Below, in pieces: positions 35,634 to 42,599 of a stretch of 64,000 bases of DNA (position 1 is the stretch's first letter; the number at the start of each line of letters is the position of its first letter). Position numbers and translations under genes: made by a program. Source of the DNA: JAJEFO01 sp965221845 (GTDB lineage: Bacteria; Pseudomonadota; Alphaproteobacteria; Rhodobacterales; Rhodobacteraceae); NCBI GenBank assembly GCA_965221845.1, contig OZ244919.1, positions 3,038,001-3,102,000 of the forward strand, read 5' to 3'. The notes under the pieces are model-generated. The model saw nothing but the letters and a program-made list of their open reading frames with translations, had not been told where the DNA came from and searched no databases.

Positions 35634-35788
35634 TTGCGCCTCCCTAGCTTTCCGGCGGAGATTGTCAGGAAGGCCGCCAGGATTCAAGTGCCGGCCTGCC
35701 GTTAGTGCCGTTAGACACCGCTTCCAAAACGGGCTAGGTGACCTGCGAAGGCATGGAGCGGATGCCGGCGACGCGGAGGATGACCCGG

Positions 35789-36634
35789 ATGAAACTGGTG
35801 CGTCATGGAATGCCCGGAGAGGAGAGGCCGGGGCTGGTCGACGCGGATGGCGCGCTGCGCGACCTGTCCCTGCATGTTGCGGACCTGTCGGGTCCGGCGC
35901 TTGACGACGCGTCGCTCGACCGGCTGCGCGCGATAGATCCGGCTTCGCTGCCCAAGGTGGAGGGCGGGGCGCGTCTGGGCGTGCCGGTCAGCGGCATCGG
36001 GAAGTACATGTGCATCGGCCTGAACTACCGGGATCACGCGGAGGAGGCGGGAATGCCGATTCCGGAGCATCCGATTCTCTTCATGAAGGCGAATTCCGCC
36101 ATTTCGGGGCCCGATGATCCGGTGTCCATACCGCGCGGCTCCGCCAGCTCCGACTGGGAGATCGAGCTGGGCGCCGTGATCGGCACGACGGCCAAGTATG
36201 TGAGCGAGACGGAAGCGCTGGGCCACGTGGCCGGGTACTGCATCTGCAATGACGTGTCGGAACGCCACTTCCAGCTTCATCTGTCCGGGAACTGGACCAA
36301 GGGCAAGTCCTGCGACACGTTCGGCCCCACGGGCCCCTGGCTGGTCACGAAGGACGAGATACCCGATCCCCAGTCCCTTGGCATGCGGCTCGACGTGAAC
36401 GGCGAGCGCATGCAGGAGGGCAACACCAGGACAATGATCTTCACGGTGGCCGAGATCGTGTCGCACCTGTCTCAGCTGTTCACGCTTCATCCTGGAGACG
36501 TGATTTCGACCGGAACCCCGCCGGGTGTCGGCATGGGGATGAAGCCGCCGAGATACCTCAAGGCGGGTGACGTGATGGAGCTGACGATCGAAGGGCTCGG
36601 CACGCAGCGGCAGCAGGTCGTCGAGGATGCCTGA
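35789..36634 (+). CDS. FAH family hydrolase, 2,4-diketo-3-deoxy-acid hydrolase-like
   Basis: Product of 281 residues, the length of LRA6/2,4-diketo-3-deoxy-L-fuconate hydrolase and ureidoglycolate-lyase-type FAH proteins. Motifs are YMCIGLNYRDHAEEAGMPIP, the metal acids in DWEIELGAVIG, GYCICNDVSERHFQ, and GDVISTGTPPGVGMGMKPP. The ATG at 35789 has GGAGG nine bases ahead; upstream ATGs are less well placed. It is divergent from denD, with about 155 bases between, so both operons may share a control region. It would split a diketo acid to pyruvate and a short hydroxyacid. Confidence 0.92.
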   Translation: MKLVRHGMPGEERPGLVDADGALRDLSLHVADLSGPALDDASLDRLRAIDPASLPKVEGGARLGVPVSGIGKYMCIGLNYRDHAEEAGMPIPEHPILFMKANSAISGPDDPVSIPRGSASSDWEIELGAVIGTTAKYVSETEALGHVAGYCICNDVSERHFQLHLSGNWTKGKSCDTFGPTGPWLVTKDEIPDPQSLGMRLDVNGERMQEGNTRTMIFTVAEIVSHLSQLFTLHPGDVISTGTPPGVGMGMKPPRYLKAGDVMELTIEGLGTQRQQVVEDA

Positions 36635-37583
36635 GCGGCCCGCTCTCCTGCAGCTCGGCAGGGTGTCGGAACGCATGGCGGAGCGGCTTGCCGCCGGGTT
36701 CGATGTTGTCCGGCTGCCGCCCGACCATGCAGCGTTCCTTGCTGAGCGGGGTCCGGAGTTCGCGGCGGTCGCAACGATGAGAGGCGTTCCGGACGACGTG
36801 ATGGCCGGGCTTCCGAACCTCAAGGTCATTTCAAGTTTCGGCGTGGGCTACGACAACATCGATGCCGTCACGGCGGCGGGCCGGGGCATTCTGGTCGCTC
36901 ACACGCCCGACGTCCTGAACGACGAGGTGGCGGACACGGCGATCATGCTCTGGCTTGCCGTGAGCAAGGCGCTGCTGCCTGCGGAACGCTGGGCGCGTTC
37001 GGGCGACTGGGAAACGAAGGGCGCCTATCCGCTGGCGCGCACGGTCAGGGGCCGCAGCGTGGGCATCCTGGGCCTTGGACGGATCGGCCGGACGATCGCG
37101 AAGATGACGGAGATGTTCGGAGCCGAGGTGCATTATCACAGCCGCGCGCGCAAGCGCGCGCCCTACCTTTACTGCGACAGCCTTGCGGACATGGCGCACC
37201 GGGCGGACGCGCTGTTCGTCGTCACTCCGGGTGGCGAAGGAACCCGGCATCTTGTCGATGCCGAGGTTCTGGACGCGCTCGGGCCGGCGGGCATCCTCAT
37301 CAACGTTTCCAGGGGCAGCGTCGTTGACGAGGCGGCCCTGGTCGCGGCTCTCGAGGAGGGCCGTCTTGGCGCGGCGGGTCTTGACGTGTTCGAGGACGAG
37401 CCGAGAATCCCGGACGCATTGAAGGCAATGGAGAACGTTGTGCTGCTGCCGCATGTCGGCAGTGCGACGGTCGAGACCCGGCGGGCCATGGGCGACCTGG
37501 TCTGCGACAATCTTGACGCATGGCTGGCGGACGGAAGGATCGTGACGCCGGTCCCGGAGTGCCTGCATCTGAACCAGCAGTGA
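36627..37583 (+). CDS. D-isomer 2-hydroxyacid dehydrogenase (glyoxylate/hydroxypyruvate reductase-like)
   Basis: NAD(P)-dependent enzyme of 318 residues. The substrate arm has KVISSFGVGYDNID and the cofactor motif is GILGLGRIGRTIAKM. The catalytic set is Arg in NVSRGSVVDE, Glu in DVFEDEPRIP and His in LLPHVGSATVETR. The gene overlaps the FAH hydrolase by eight bases, so the two are coupled. It probably interconverts the two-carbon or three-carbon hydroxyacid released by the hydrolase (glycolate, lactate or glycerate). Confidence 0.94.
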   Translation: MPERPALLQLGRVSERMAERLAAGFDVVRLPPDHAAFLAERGPEFAAVATMRGVPDDVMAGLPNLKVISSFGVGYDNIDAVTAAGRGILVAHTPDVLNDEVADTAIMLWLAVSKALLPAERWARSGDWETKGAYPLARTVRGRSVGILGLGRIGRTIAKMTEMFGAEVHYHSRARKRAPYLYCDSLADMAHRADALFVVTPGGEGTRHLVDAEVLDALGPAGILINVSRGSVVDEAALVAALEEGRLGAAGLDVFEDEPRIPDALKAMENVVLLPHVGSATVETRRAMGDLVCDNLDAWLADGRIVTPVPECLHLNQQ

Positions 37584-37847
37584 TCGCTGACATTGTGGTG
37601 CGTCGCCTTGTGCGCGGAAACGGGTCCTGTTCAGTTCCCGGACATCGTACCGCTCTGCCGCCGTGGACGGCCACGCCTTGGCAGTTGCCGGACGTGCCGC
37701 GCTGGACGCCGCTGTAATTTCTGGTCGTGACGACAATTCGGATGGAGCGGAGCCCCGCACCGGCGGACGCGTTGCGGCCCGGTTCCGGTGCGCAAAGCCA
37801 GACGGTTTGCGATGCCGCGAAACACTTGCTTCAGCCCAGCACATGCT
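37584..37847. other. no gene seen; ends in the toxin-antitoxin control region
   Basis: No supported ORF. The stretch links the hydroxyacid dehydrogenase gene to the AbrB/Doc module and holds its presumed promoter just before the palindrome at 37848. Confidence 0.45.
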
Positions 37848-37867
37848 GCAAGTGCATTTGCACTTGC
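37848..37867. promoter_or_regulatory. 20-base perfect palindrome, probable antitoxin operator
   Basis: GCAAGTGCATTTGCACTTGC, nine-base arms around TT, 18 bases before the antitoxin ATG. AbrB-type antitoxins bind such sites to repress their own operon. The place and perfect symmetry support this role. Confidence 0.75.
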
Positions 37868-37885
37868 GAACGAAAGGCGATTTCG

Positions 37886-38266
37886 ATGCCAAAGATCAAG
37901 CAGACCGGCAATTCCCACGGTGTCGTCATCCCTGTGGCCACGCACGCGCAGGCCAATCTGGCGGCCGGAGGCAGCGTCGTCATGGCGCATTTGCAGGATG
38001 GAATCCTGATCGCGCAGGAGACCTCCGCATCCGGGCGGATGGTGGCGGCTATGCTCGATAAAATGGACCGCTACGCCGAAACTGATCGCACGCTGGCCTC
38101 GGAGGGGCCCAGCACTGACAGAAGGTACCTCGCGGAGTTAAGCGCAGTTGGTCGAGGTATTCGGCGGCCATGTCCTGCCGACGGCCCGGTTGGTGGCCCT
38201 GTTTCACGGCATCCTACTGCGCCGCTTCGGTGGGGCGGCCGGACTTCGCGATTCGGGGTTGCTTGA
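37886..38266 (+). CDS. AbrB/MazE-type antitoxin
   Basis: The N-terminus MPKIKQTGNSHGVVIP is the swapped-hairpin AbrB DNA-binding motif (KxGNSxGxxIP). Residues 1-45 form that domain and about 45-80 would neutralise the toxin. The frame runs on to 126 residues, longer than the usual 70-85. The last 40 residues overlap the toxin gene and look like read-through of its sequence in another frame, so a lost stop or a frameshift near 38130 is possible. AAAGG precedes the ATG. Confidence 0.75.
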   Translation: MPKIKQTGNSHGVVIPVATHAQANLAAGGSVVMAHLQDGILIAQETSASGRMVAAMLDKMDRYAETDRTLASEGPSTDRRYLAELSAVGRGIRRPCPADGPVGGPVSRHPTAPLRWGGRTSRFGVA

Positions 38267-38606
38267 AGGTGCAGTAGCGCGAGGAGCGCAGGTTCTCGCC
38301 TGTTCTGGGACCGGCGACATCGTCGAGGCAGCTTGCGAGATCGCCGAGGGCATCATCCGCAACCATCTGTGCGTTGATGGTAACGAGCGAACTGGTTTCG
38401 CCACCATCGCCTCCACCCTCGCGGTAAACGGATACCGCCTGGAAATGGAGCCGATCGACGCTTCGCAGGCCATGGTCGACGTCACCGCAAGAAATTTGGC
38501 AGCAGAGGAATTTCGCAACCTTGTGCGGGCGCACGCTGTGCCGGAACCGGCCAGTGATCCGACCACGAGGCACCCGACAACTGGCGAGACGAAATTCGGG
38601 TCGTAG
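38148..38606 (+). CDS. Doc/Fic-family toxin
   Basis: A product of about 152 residues from a TTG at 38148 (start uncertain; no ATG fits). It has the Doc layout: FHGILLRRFGGAAGLRDSGL, LLEGAVARG, then the Fic core NHLCVDGNERTGFATIAST, then VNGYRLEMEP. The catalytic histidine and DGN-RTG are kept. The lysine of DGNKR is glutamate here, and the proline/phenylalanine after the histidine are changed. Doc phosphorylates EF-Tu. The altered motif may mean weak activity or decay. It overlaps the antitoxin gene. Confidence 0.7.
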   Translation: MVEVFGGHVLPTARLVALFHGILLRRFGGAAGLRDSGLLEGAVARGAQVLACSGTGDIVEAACEIAEGIIRNHLCVDGNERTGFATIASTLAVNGYRLEMEPIDASQAMVDVTARNLAAEEFRNLVRAHAVPEPASDPTTRHPTTGETKFGS

Positions 38607-38649
38607 CGAAAGTAACGCGCGCCGGGCGCATCGTCAGTCTCGCTCGCCA

Positions 38650-38945
38650 TCTGAGATGCGCTTTGGGGAAGTTCAGGGCCCGATCCCGGGCAAGCTTCGC
38701 AGTGTCCCGGCAATGTGCAGTGTTGTTTGGATTCCGTGGCTCACATTCGCACGAAGGTTGACGTTGTACCAAATGTCATGCGCCTCGCGCGCTGCACTAC
38801 AGATCCCCCAGCCTGCGTTGATCCGCCTGTCGTGCCATGCACAGCGGATCGGCAATGGCTCCTCGGTCTGGGGCAAATCGGCGAGGTCTGGCTGGCGGCC
38901 GCAATACGGCACAGAGGCGCCAAGATCAGGACAGTCGACAGCGGG
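38650..38945 (-). pseudogene. dienelactone hydrolase family, C-terminal fragment (decayed paralogue)
   Basis: Pieces match the intact gene at 44871-45764. ASVPYCGRQPDLADLPQTEE matches ASVPFYGRQPSVDDVPQIEA, then HDRRINAGW and NVNLRANVSHGIQTT. In another frame TAKLARDRALNFPKAHLR matches the intact C-terminus AARLAWDRTLAFFEAHLR. The catalytic Cys region is absent and a frameshift is present. It is a broken relic of a second copy about 6 kb from the living one. Confidence 0.8.
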
Positions 38946-39121
38946 CACGCCGACCCGAAGGCGATTCCGCCAGGCACGCCGTGCGCTCCGAGCGGATCCA
39001 GTGGTACACTTGGTAGCCGGATGGTCGCGCGCATCCCGGCCGATGGCGCGCCTCCGTCGCCTCCCTAAGTCGGCTGTCGTCGGTGCCGCCCGCTGGGCAC
39101 ATCAATTCCGTTCTTCCCCTG

Positions 39122-39976
39122 TCATCCCGTGTATCGGGAACCGTGTTCGCCGTATTCGGCGACCAGGGCCGCAATCATCTCCCCGTCCATACCCTCTATT
39201 GCGGGCATCGCTCCGCCCGGCCTGGGACGAATCCATGAGTCCTCGCGCGTTTCCACTGGCTCCAGACTCAGCATGGGCTGTGACCTGCGGTCCAGTTGCA
39301 GCTTGCCGAGACGTTCGCCTGGCATGCGCGGCAGGATCTCCCTCGCCTTGTCGATTGCGGCTCGAAGTCCCGCAGCTGGCTCGCCCTCCGGCAGGTCCGC
39401 CGTGGTCAGGATCTTTGCTTCACATGTGTCCCTTGCGACCGCTGGCACCAGGTTACGGGATATCATCTCGACAAGAGAGAGCGGCGCTTCCTGGGGAAAC
39501 TTTCCGCTGGCGGCGCATGCCATTCGCCACAGGGGCATGACGTGCCTGTCCAGCATCCAGAGATCAATGAAGTCCCGCATGGCCCCTCGACCGGCCGCGG
39601 TCGGTGTCTTGTTGGCCGACAGATCTGCGAAATGCAGGCGATGGCCAAAGGCCGGATCGGGGAGGGGCGCGAAATACTCCAGGGCCAGAGCCTGAGCCCA
39701 TTGTAGGATCGCAGTGCCCGCTCCCGGTTTCGTCACCCGACATTCCCGGAAACCCTCAAAGGACTTCGTCTCCTCGACGGTGAATCCGGCGGTCTTGAGT
39801 GCTTGAGCATCCACCCGCCTGACTGGTTCAGGATCGCTTGCCGTTAAGATGTCCTGGTCGTCGGCAAGGCGGAATTCGTGCTGCTGGATCACCGCGCTGC
39901 CGGCGAACGGGCTGGACGCGGCCCGGTTGTGCCGGATGACTTTCAGGATCTCCTTCTGAAAGTCATCCAGCGGCAT
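39122..39976 (-). CDS. AbiEii/AbiGii-type nucleotidyltransferase family protein
   Basis: Product of 284 residues from the ATG at 39976 (an in-frame start at 40003 adds nine). It has FQKEILKVIRHNRAASSPFA, a DxD-like site in RLADDQDILTA, LEYFAPLPDPAFGHRLHFAD and SANKTPTAAGRGAMRDFIDL, the known layout of AbiEii-type (DUF1814) transferases. The common SDDxD reads ADDQD here, which may or may not keep activity. It overlaps the upstream 112-residue gene by 14 bases. AbiEii proteins are toxins of abortive-infection/toxin-antitoxin modules that block growth by nucleotidyl transfer. Confidence 0.75.
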   Translation of the reverse strand: MPLDDFQKEILKVIRHNRAASSPFAGSAVIQQHEFRLADDQDILTASDPEPVRRVDAQALKTAGFTVEETKSFEGFRECRVTKPGAGTAILQWAQALALEYFAPLPDPAFGHRLHFADLSANKTPTAAGRGAMRDFIDLWMLDRHVMPLWRMACAASGKFPQEAPLSLVEMISRNLVPAVARDTCEAKILTTADLPEGEPAAGLRAAIDKAREILPRMPGERLGKLQLDRRSQPMLSLEPVETREDSWIRPRPGGAMPAIEGMDGEMIAALVAEYGEHGSRYTG

Positions 39977-40301
39977 GTCCGTCTTCCCACCCGGTCCGTT
40001 CAAGGATGTCCGCCGCGAGGCGGGCGGCGTCGAGGTCGCCGTAGGTCTGCAGGCTGGTGGCGATTCCGCGCATGCCCCTGGTGGTAGCGTGACCGGGTAT
40101 GTTCCAAAGGCACCTGGCTCCGTAGAGATCGTAGGCTTTCTTGCGCAGCGTCAGCAGTTCCTCGCCGATGTCTTCATATTCCAGATCGATGCGAAAACGG
40201 CGCGAGCGCCGTTCCGCCTCGCAATGAAACCGTTCAGGGATCGGTATCCTGCCGGTGTATGTCCGAGGCCGCATCGCCCCGCGTGGCCGCCGGTCGCTCA
40301 T
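39963..40301 (-). CDS. unrecognised 112-aa partner of the AbiEii-like gene
   Basis: A basic, helical product with FRIDLEYEDIGEELLTLRKK, AYDLYGARCLWNIPGHATTR and SLQTYGDLDAARLAADILER. It is not the canonical winged-helix AbiEi antitoxin. It overlaps the AbiEii-like gene by 14 bases upstream on the same strand, the place of an antitoxin. Role as the antitoxin or a subunit is inference from position only. Confidence 0.6.
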   Translation of the reverse strand: MSDRRPRGAMRPRTYTGRIPIPERFHCEAERRSRRFRIDLEYEDIGEELLTLRKKAYDLYGARCLWNIPGHATTRGMRGIATSLQTYGDLDAARLAADILERTGWEDGHAAG

Positions 40302-40408
40302 CCCGTCTCTCCAGTTCGGCGGCGATCAGGCCGCTCACAAAGACGAACGCAAGTTGAACCCAAACCAAATCATCCACCAATACCTATATGAGGCAGAGCA
40401 AGACAGGC

Positions 40409-40417
40409 TAGGGCCCG
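40409..40417. repeat. left end of foldback element / 9-base target duplication of ISKra4
   Basis: TAGGGCCCG, repeated exactly at 42099-42107 on the other side of the ISKra4 element. It is the outermost part of the foldback element's left arm (GGGCCCGTTGACAGT) cut off by the ISKra4 insertion. Confidence 0.8.
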
Positions 40418-42098
40418 GGGTGTACTCCAGATTTTTGGTCAGGCGGCGACGGCCTGATTCGCTTTCCAGTCGAGCAGGTCGGGCAGCCTGAGGTTCATGA
40501 CGCAGCCCTTCAGCGCCAGCATGGCGTTGGCGCCCCTCCTTGACCAGCGGGTGCCGGGGCGCTCCGTCCGCAGCCCGAACGTGCGGCATCCGGCCTCCAC
40601 GACGCCGCTTCCGACCCGGATGCCCCGTTCGCGGAACCCGTCGTAGCGCATTCGCCCGATGTTTTTCCGGAAATGGCGGCAGCACGCGGCGACCTCCCCG
40701 TGCCTGGCGCTGAACGGCTCCAGCTCCCGCACGACCTTGCCTGCCCGGCCCGCCTCGATGTCGGCCCTGACCTCCGCGAACCGCCGGTCGCGCTCCGCCC
40801 CGGCCGGCACGACCGCCCCCACGGCGGCGGCGGATTGCTCCAGGCAGTGGAAGAGATCCAGCACGAAGGTGACCTTCCGGCCGCCGAAGATCTCCCCGCA
40901 CGTGCCGCGTATCCATTCCGCCCCGTCGGAGATGACGACGAGCGCCCCGGCATCGTGGAGCCCGCGACGCCTGGCCTCGCGGTCCAGGCGCGCGGCGAAC
41001 GCGGAGGGCTCCCGGCTTCCGGAGGCCGCGGCCGCGCTGTCGACCAGGCAGGAGACGGACTCGCTGCCCCGGTCCTTCAGCGCCGCGCCGGTCTCCGGGT
41101 CCCGGCCCTCGGCCGTGTACACGACGGCCAGCTTCGCTTCCCTGGTTTTCGAGGTCCCGTCAGCCTGCTTTCCCCGAACCCCCTCCGTCTCCTCTTTCCG
41201 CATCGGGATGCCGGTGCCGTCGATGGAGGGACACATGCGCGATTCCAGCGGCTTGCCCTCGGCCACCTCCTCGCGCTCGAAGCGCGCCGCCGCCTCGCCG
41301 AGCTTCAGGGCCCGGCGCCGCAGGGAGCTTGGGGAGGCGTCCAGCCCGGCGAGGTTCGCGACGTGGCGGCCCGCGGCCTCGAAGCCCATCAGCTGAACGG
41401 TCTCCGCCATGACGCTCTCCATCCCCGGCGTGACCGTCCCGCCCTCCAGCCCCATCGCCCGGTCCAGCGCGAAGCGTCCCCCGCCGCAGGAGCCGCAGCG
41501 GAAGTGCGACCGCTCCACATCGACCCGGCCGAGCCTGGTCGAGGCAAGGACTTCGACGTCACCGAATGCCGGGCCATCGGCCTGCCGCAGCTCTCGCACT
41601 CCGGCGCCGGCAGCATCGCCTCCAGCCGCTCCGGCAGCGTCTTCAGGACCGCCGCGCCGCCGCCCGGCGAGGCGTCCCGGAGCGCCCGCTCCACGGCGTC
41701 CAGGTCGGGGGCGCCCGACTGCCCGGGTCCGCCGCCAGCCGCGGAAGCAGGGGACCGAACTCCGCCGGGACCGCCCCGGCGATGTCATGCTCCAGACCGT
41801 CGCCCGCGACGTCGCGGCTCCGCACCTCGCCGCCCTCGATCCAGTGTCGGGTGAACCCGCCGTCATGCGCGCGCACCAGCGGCGGATGCACCCTCGCCTC
41901 GTCCTCCGTCAGTCCCTCAAGATACGCAACCGCGTCCGGATGCCTGTGAAACCGCCCGTCCCCGTCACCTGCCATGGCTCCCGCTCCCTTTGCCTGCCCG
42001 TGAAAGCGCGCCGCCGGCCGGTTCACCCGGCTCCTGCACGACGCAACACAAAAATAACGGATCGGAACTGACCAAGTCAAAAAAATTGAACTACACCC
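40418..42098 (-). mobile_element. ISKra4-family element nested in a foldback element
   Basis: Element of 1,681 bases with imperfect inverted ends GGGTGTACTCCAGATTTTT and GGGTGTAGTTCAATTTTTTT (reading inward), flanked by 9-base duplications TAGGGCCCG. It holds one transposase on the minus strand with two frame breaks. It was inserted into the left arm of the palindromic element that ends at 42538. Confidence 0.88.
40439..41975 (-). pseudogene. ISKra4-family transposase, two frameshifts
   Basis: The ATG at 41975 gives MAGDGDGRFHRHPDAVAYLE and HWIEGGEVRSRDVAGDGLEH. After a shift near 41730 the next piece is ALRDASPGGGAAVLKTLPER with PAPECESCGRPMA. After another near 41560 the long frame continues VERSHFRCGSCGGGRFALDR, SIDGTGIPMRKEE, LVVISDGAEWIRG, FVLDLFHCLEQSA, NIGRMRYDGFRERGIRVGSG and SRRGANAMLALKG, to the end at 40439. 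The catalytic part (about 390 residues) is intact; only the N-terminal half is broken. A C-terminal relative lies at 6495-7015. Confidence 0.87.
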
Positions 42099-42208
42099 TA
42101 GGGCCCGTTGACAGTCATGTTGCGAATCGTCGGGCTCCATGCCATGTTTCTCGCCAACGACCGCCGGAACGGCGGCACGAGGCAACAACGGCATGAGCGA
42201 GCAGAACG

Positions 42209-42360
42209 ATGAATGCAGACAGGACGGTGACGGCCGACGCCATGTGGGCGCGGATCGAGAACATGCTGCCGGGCAAGGCGTCCGACCCCGGCGGCACGGC
42301 GGCGGACAACCGCCTCTTCATGGAGGCGGTTCTCTGGCGGTTCCGCCGCCGTGCCGCCGG
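42209..42360 (+). pseudogene. IS5-type transposase N-terminus, left arm
   Basis: Reads MNADRTVTADAMWARIENML, then PGKASDPGGTAADNRLFMEA and VLWRFRRR before it passes into the opposite arm. It is the N-terminal part of an IS5/IS427-type transposase, followed by antisense sequence of its twin. It cannot make an enzyme. Confidence 0.75.
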
Positions 42361-42439
42361 GATCGGACTTCTTGCCCGGCAGCATGTCCTCGATCCGCGC
42401 CCACATGGCGTCGGTCAGAACCGTCCTGTCTGCATTCAT
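42310..42439 (-). pseudogene. IS5-type transposase N-terminus, right arm
   Basis: Reads MNADRTVLTDAMWARIEDML, then PGKKSDPGGTAAE, and then enters the left arm. It differs from the left-arm copy at several residues (VL/VT, ED/EN, KK/KA), so the two arms come from diverged elements or have drifted. Confidence 0.75.
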
Positions 42440-42599
42440 GATGTCACCTGTTTCCTGCCCGTGCCGCCGTTCCGGCGGTCATCGGGGAAGGAAATGGCAT
42501 GGAAGCGGGCGATTCGCAAGGCAACTGTCAACGGGCCCTAGGTTTCAAACGGGAATCCCCAAAGATTCAAGGACCCGGAGGCGGATTCCGGGGTTTTGA

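Larger units (their letters stand above)
42099..42540. repeat. foldback element: two IS5/IS427-type left ends head to head
   Basis: About 438 bases form one long imperfect palindrome. Both outer ends read inward GGGCCCGTTGACAGT and both arms (about 210 bases) encode the same transposase start, one on each strand. The original element was flanked by TA within CTAG (right copy 42539-42540), the target type of the IS427 group. The arms differ at many positions, so this is not a simple copy artefact. The centre near 42320-42360 holds the junction of the two arms. Confidence 0.85.

Noticed and set aside
39963..40003. Start of the AbiEii-like gene at 40003
   Set aside because: This start adds nine residues and a longer overlap; the ATG at 39976 gives the better family N-terminus, though it is not certain.
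42099..42540. Palindrome dismissed as an assembly duplicate
   Set aside because: Not dismissed: the arms differ at many bases and the outer ends and TA flanks are regular. An assembly join is still possible and is listed as the refuting test.
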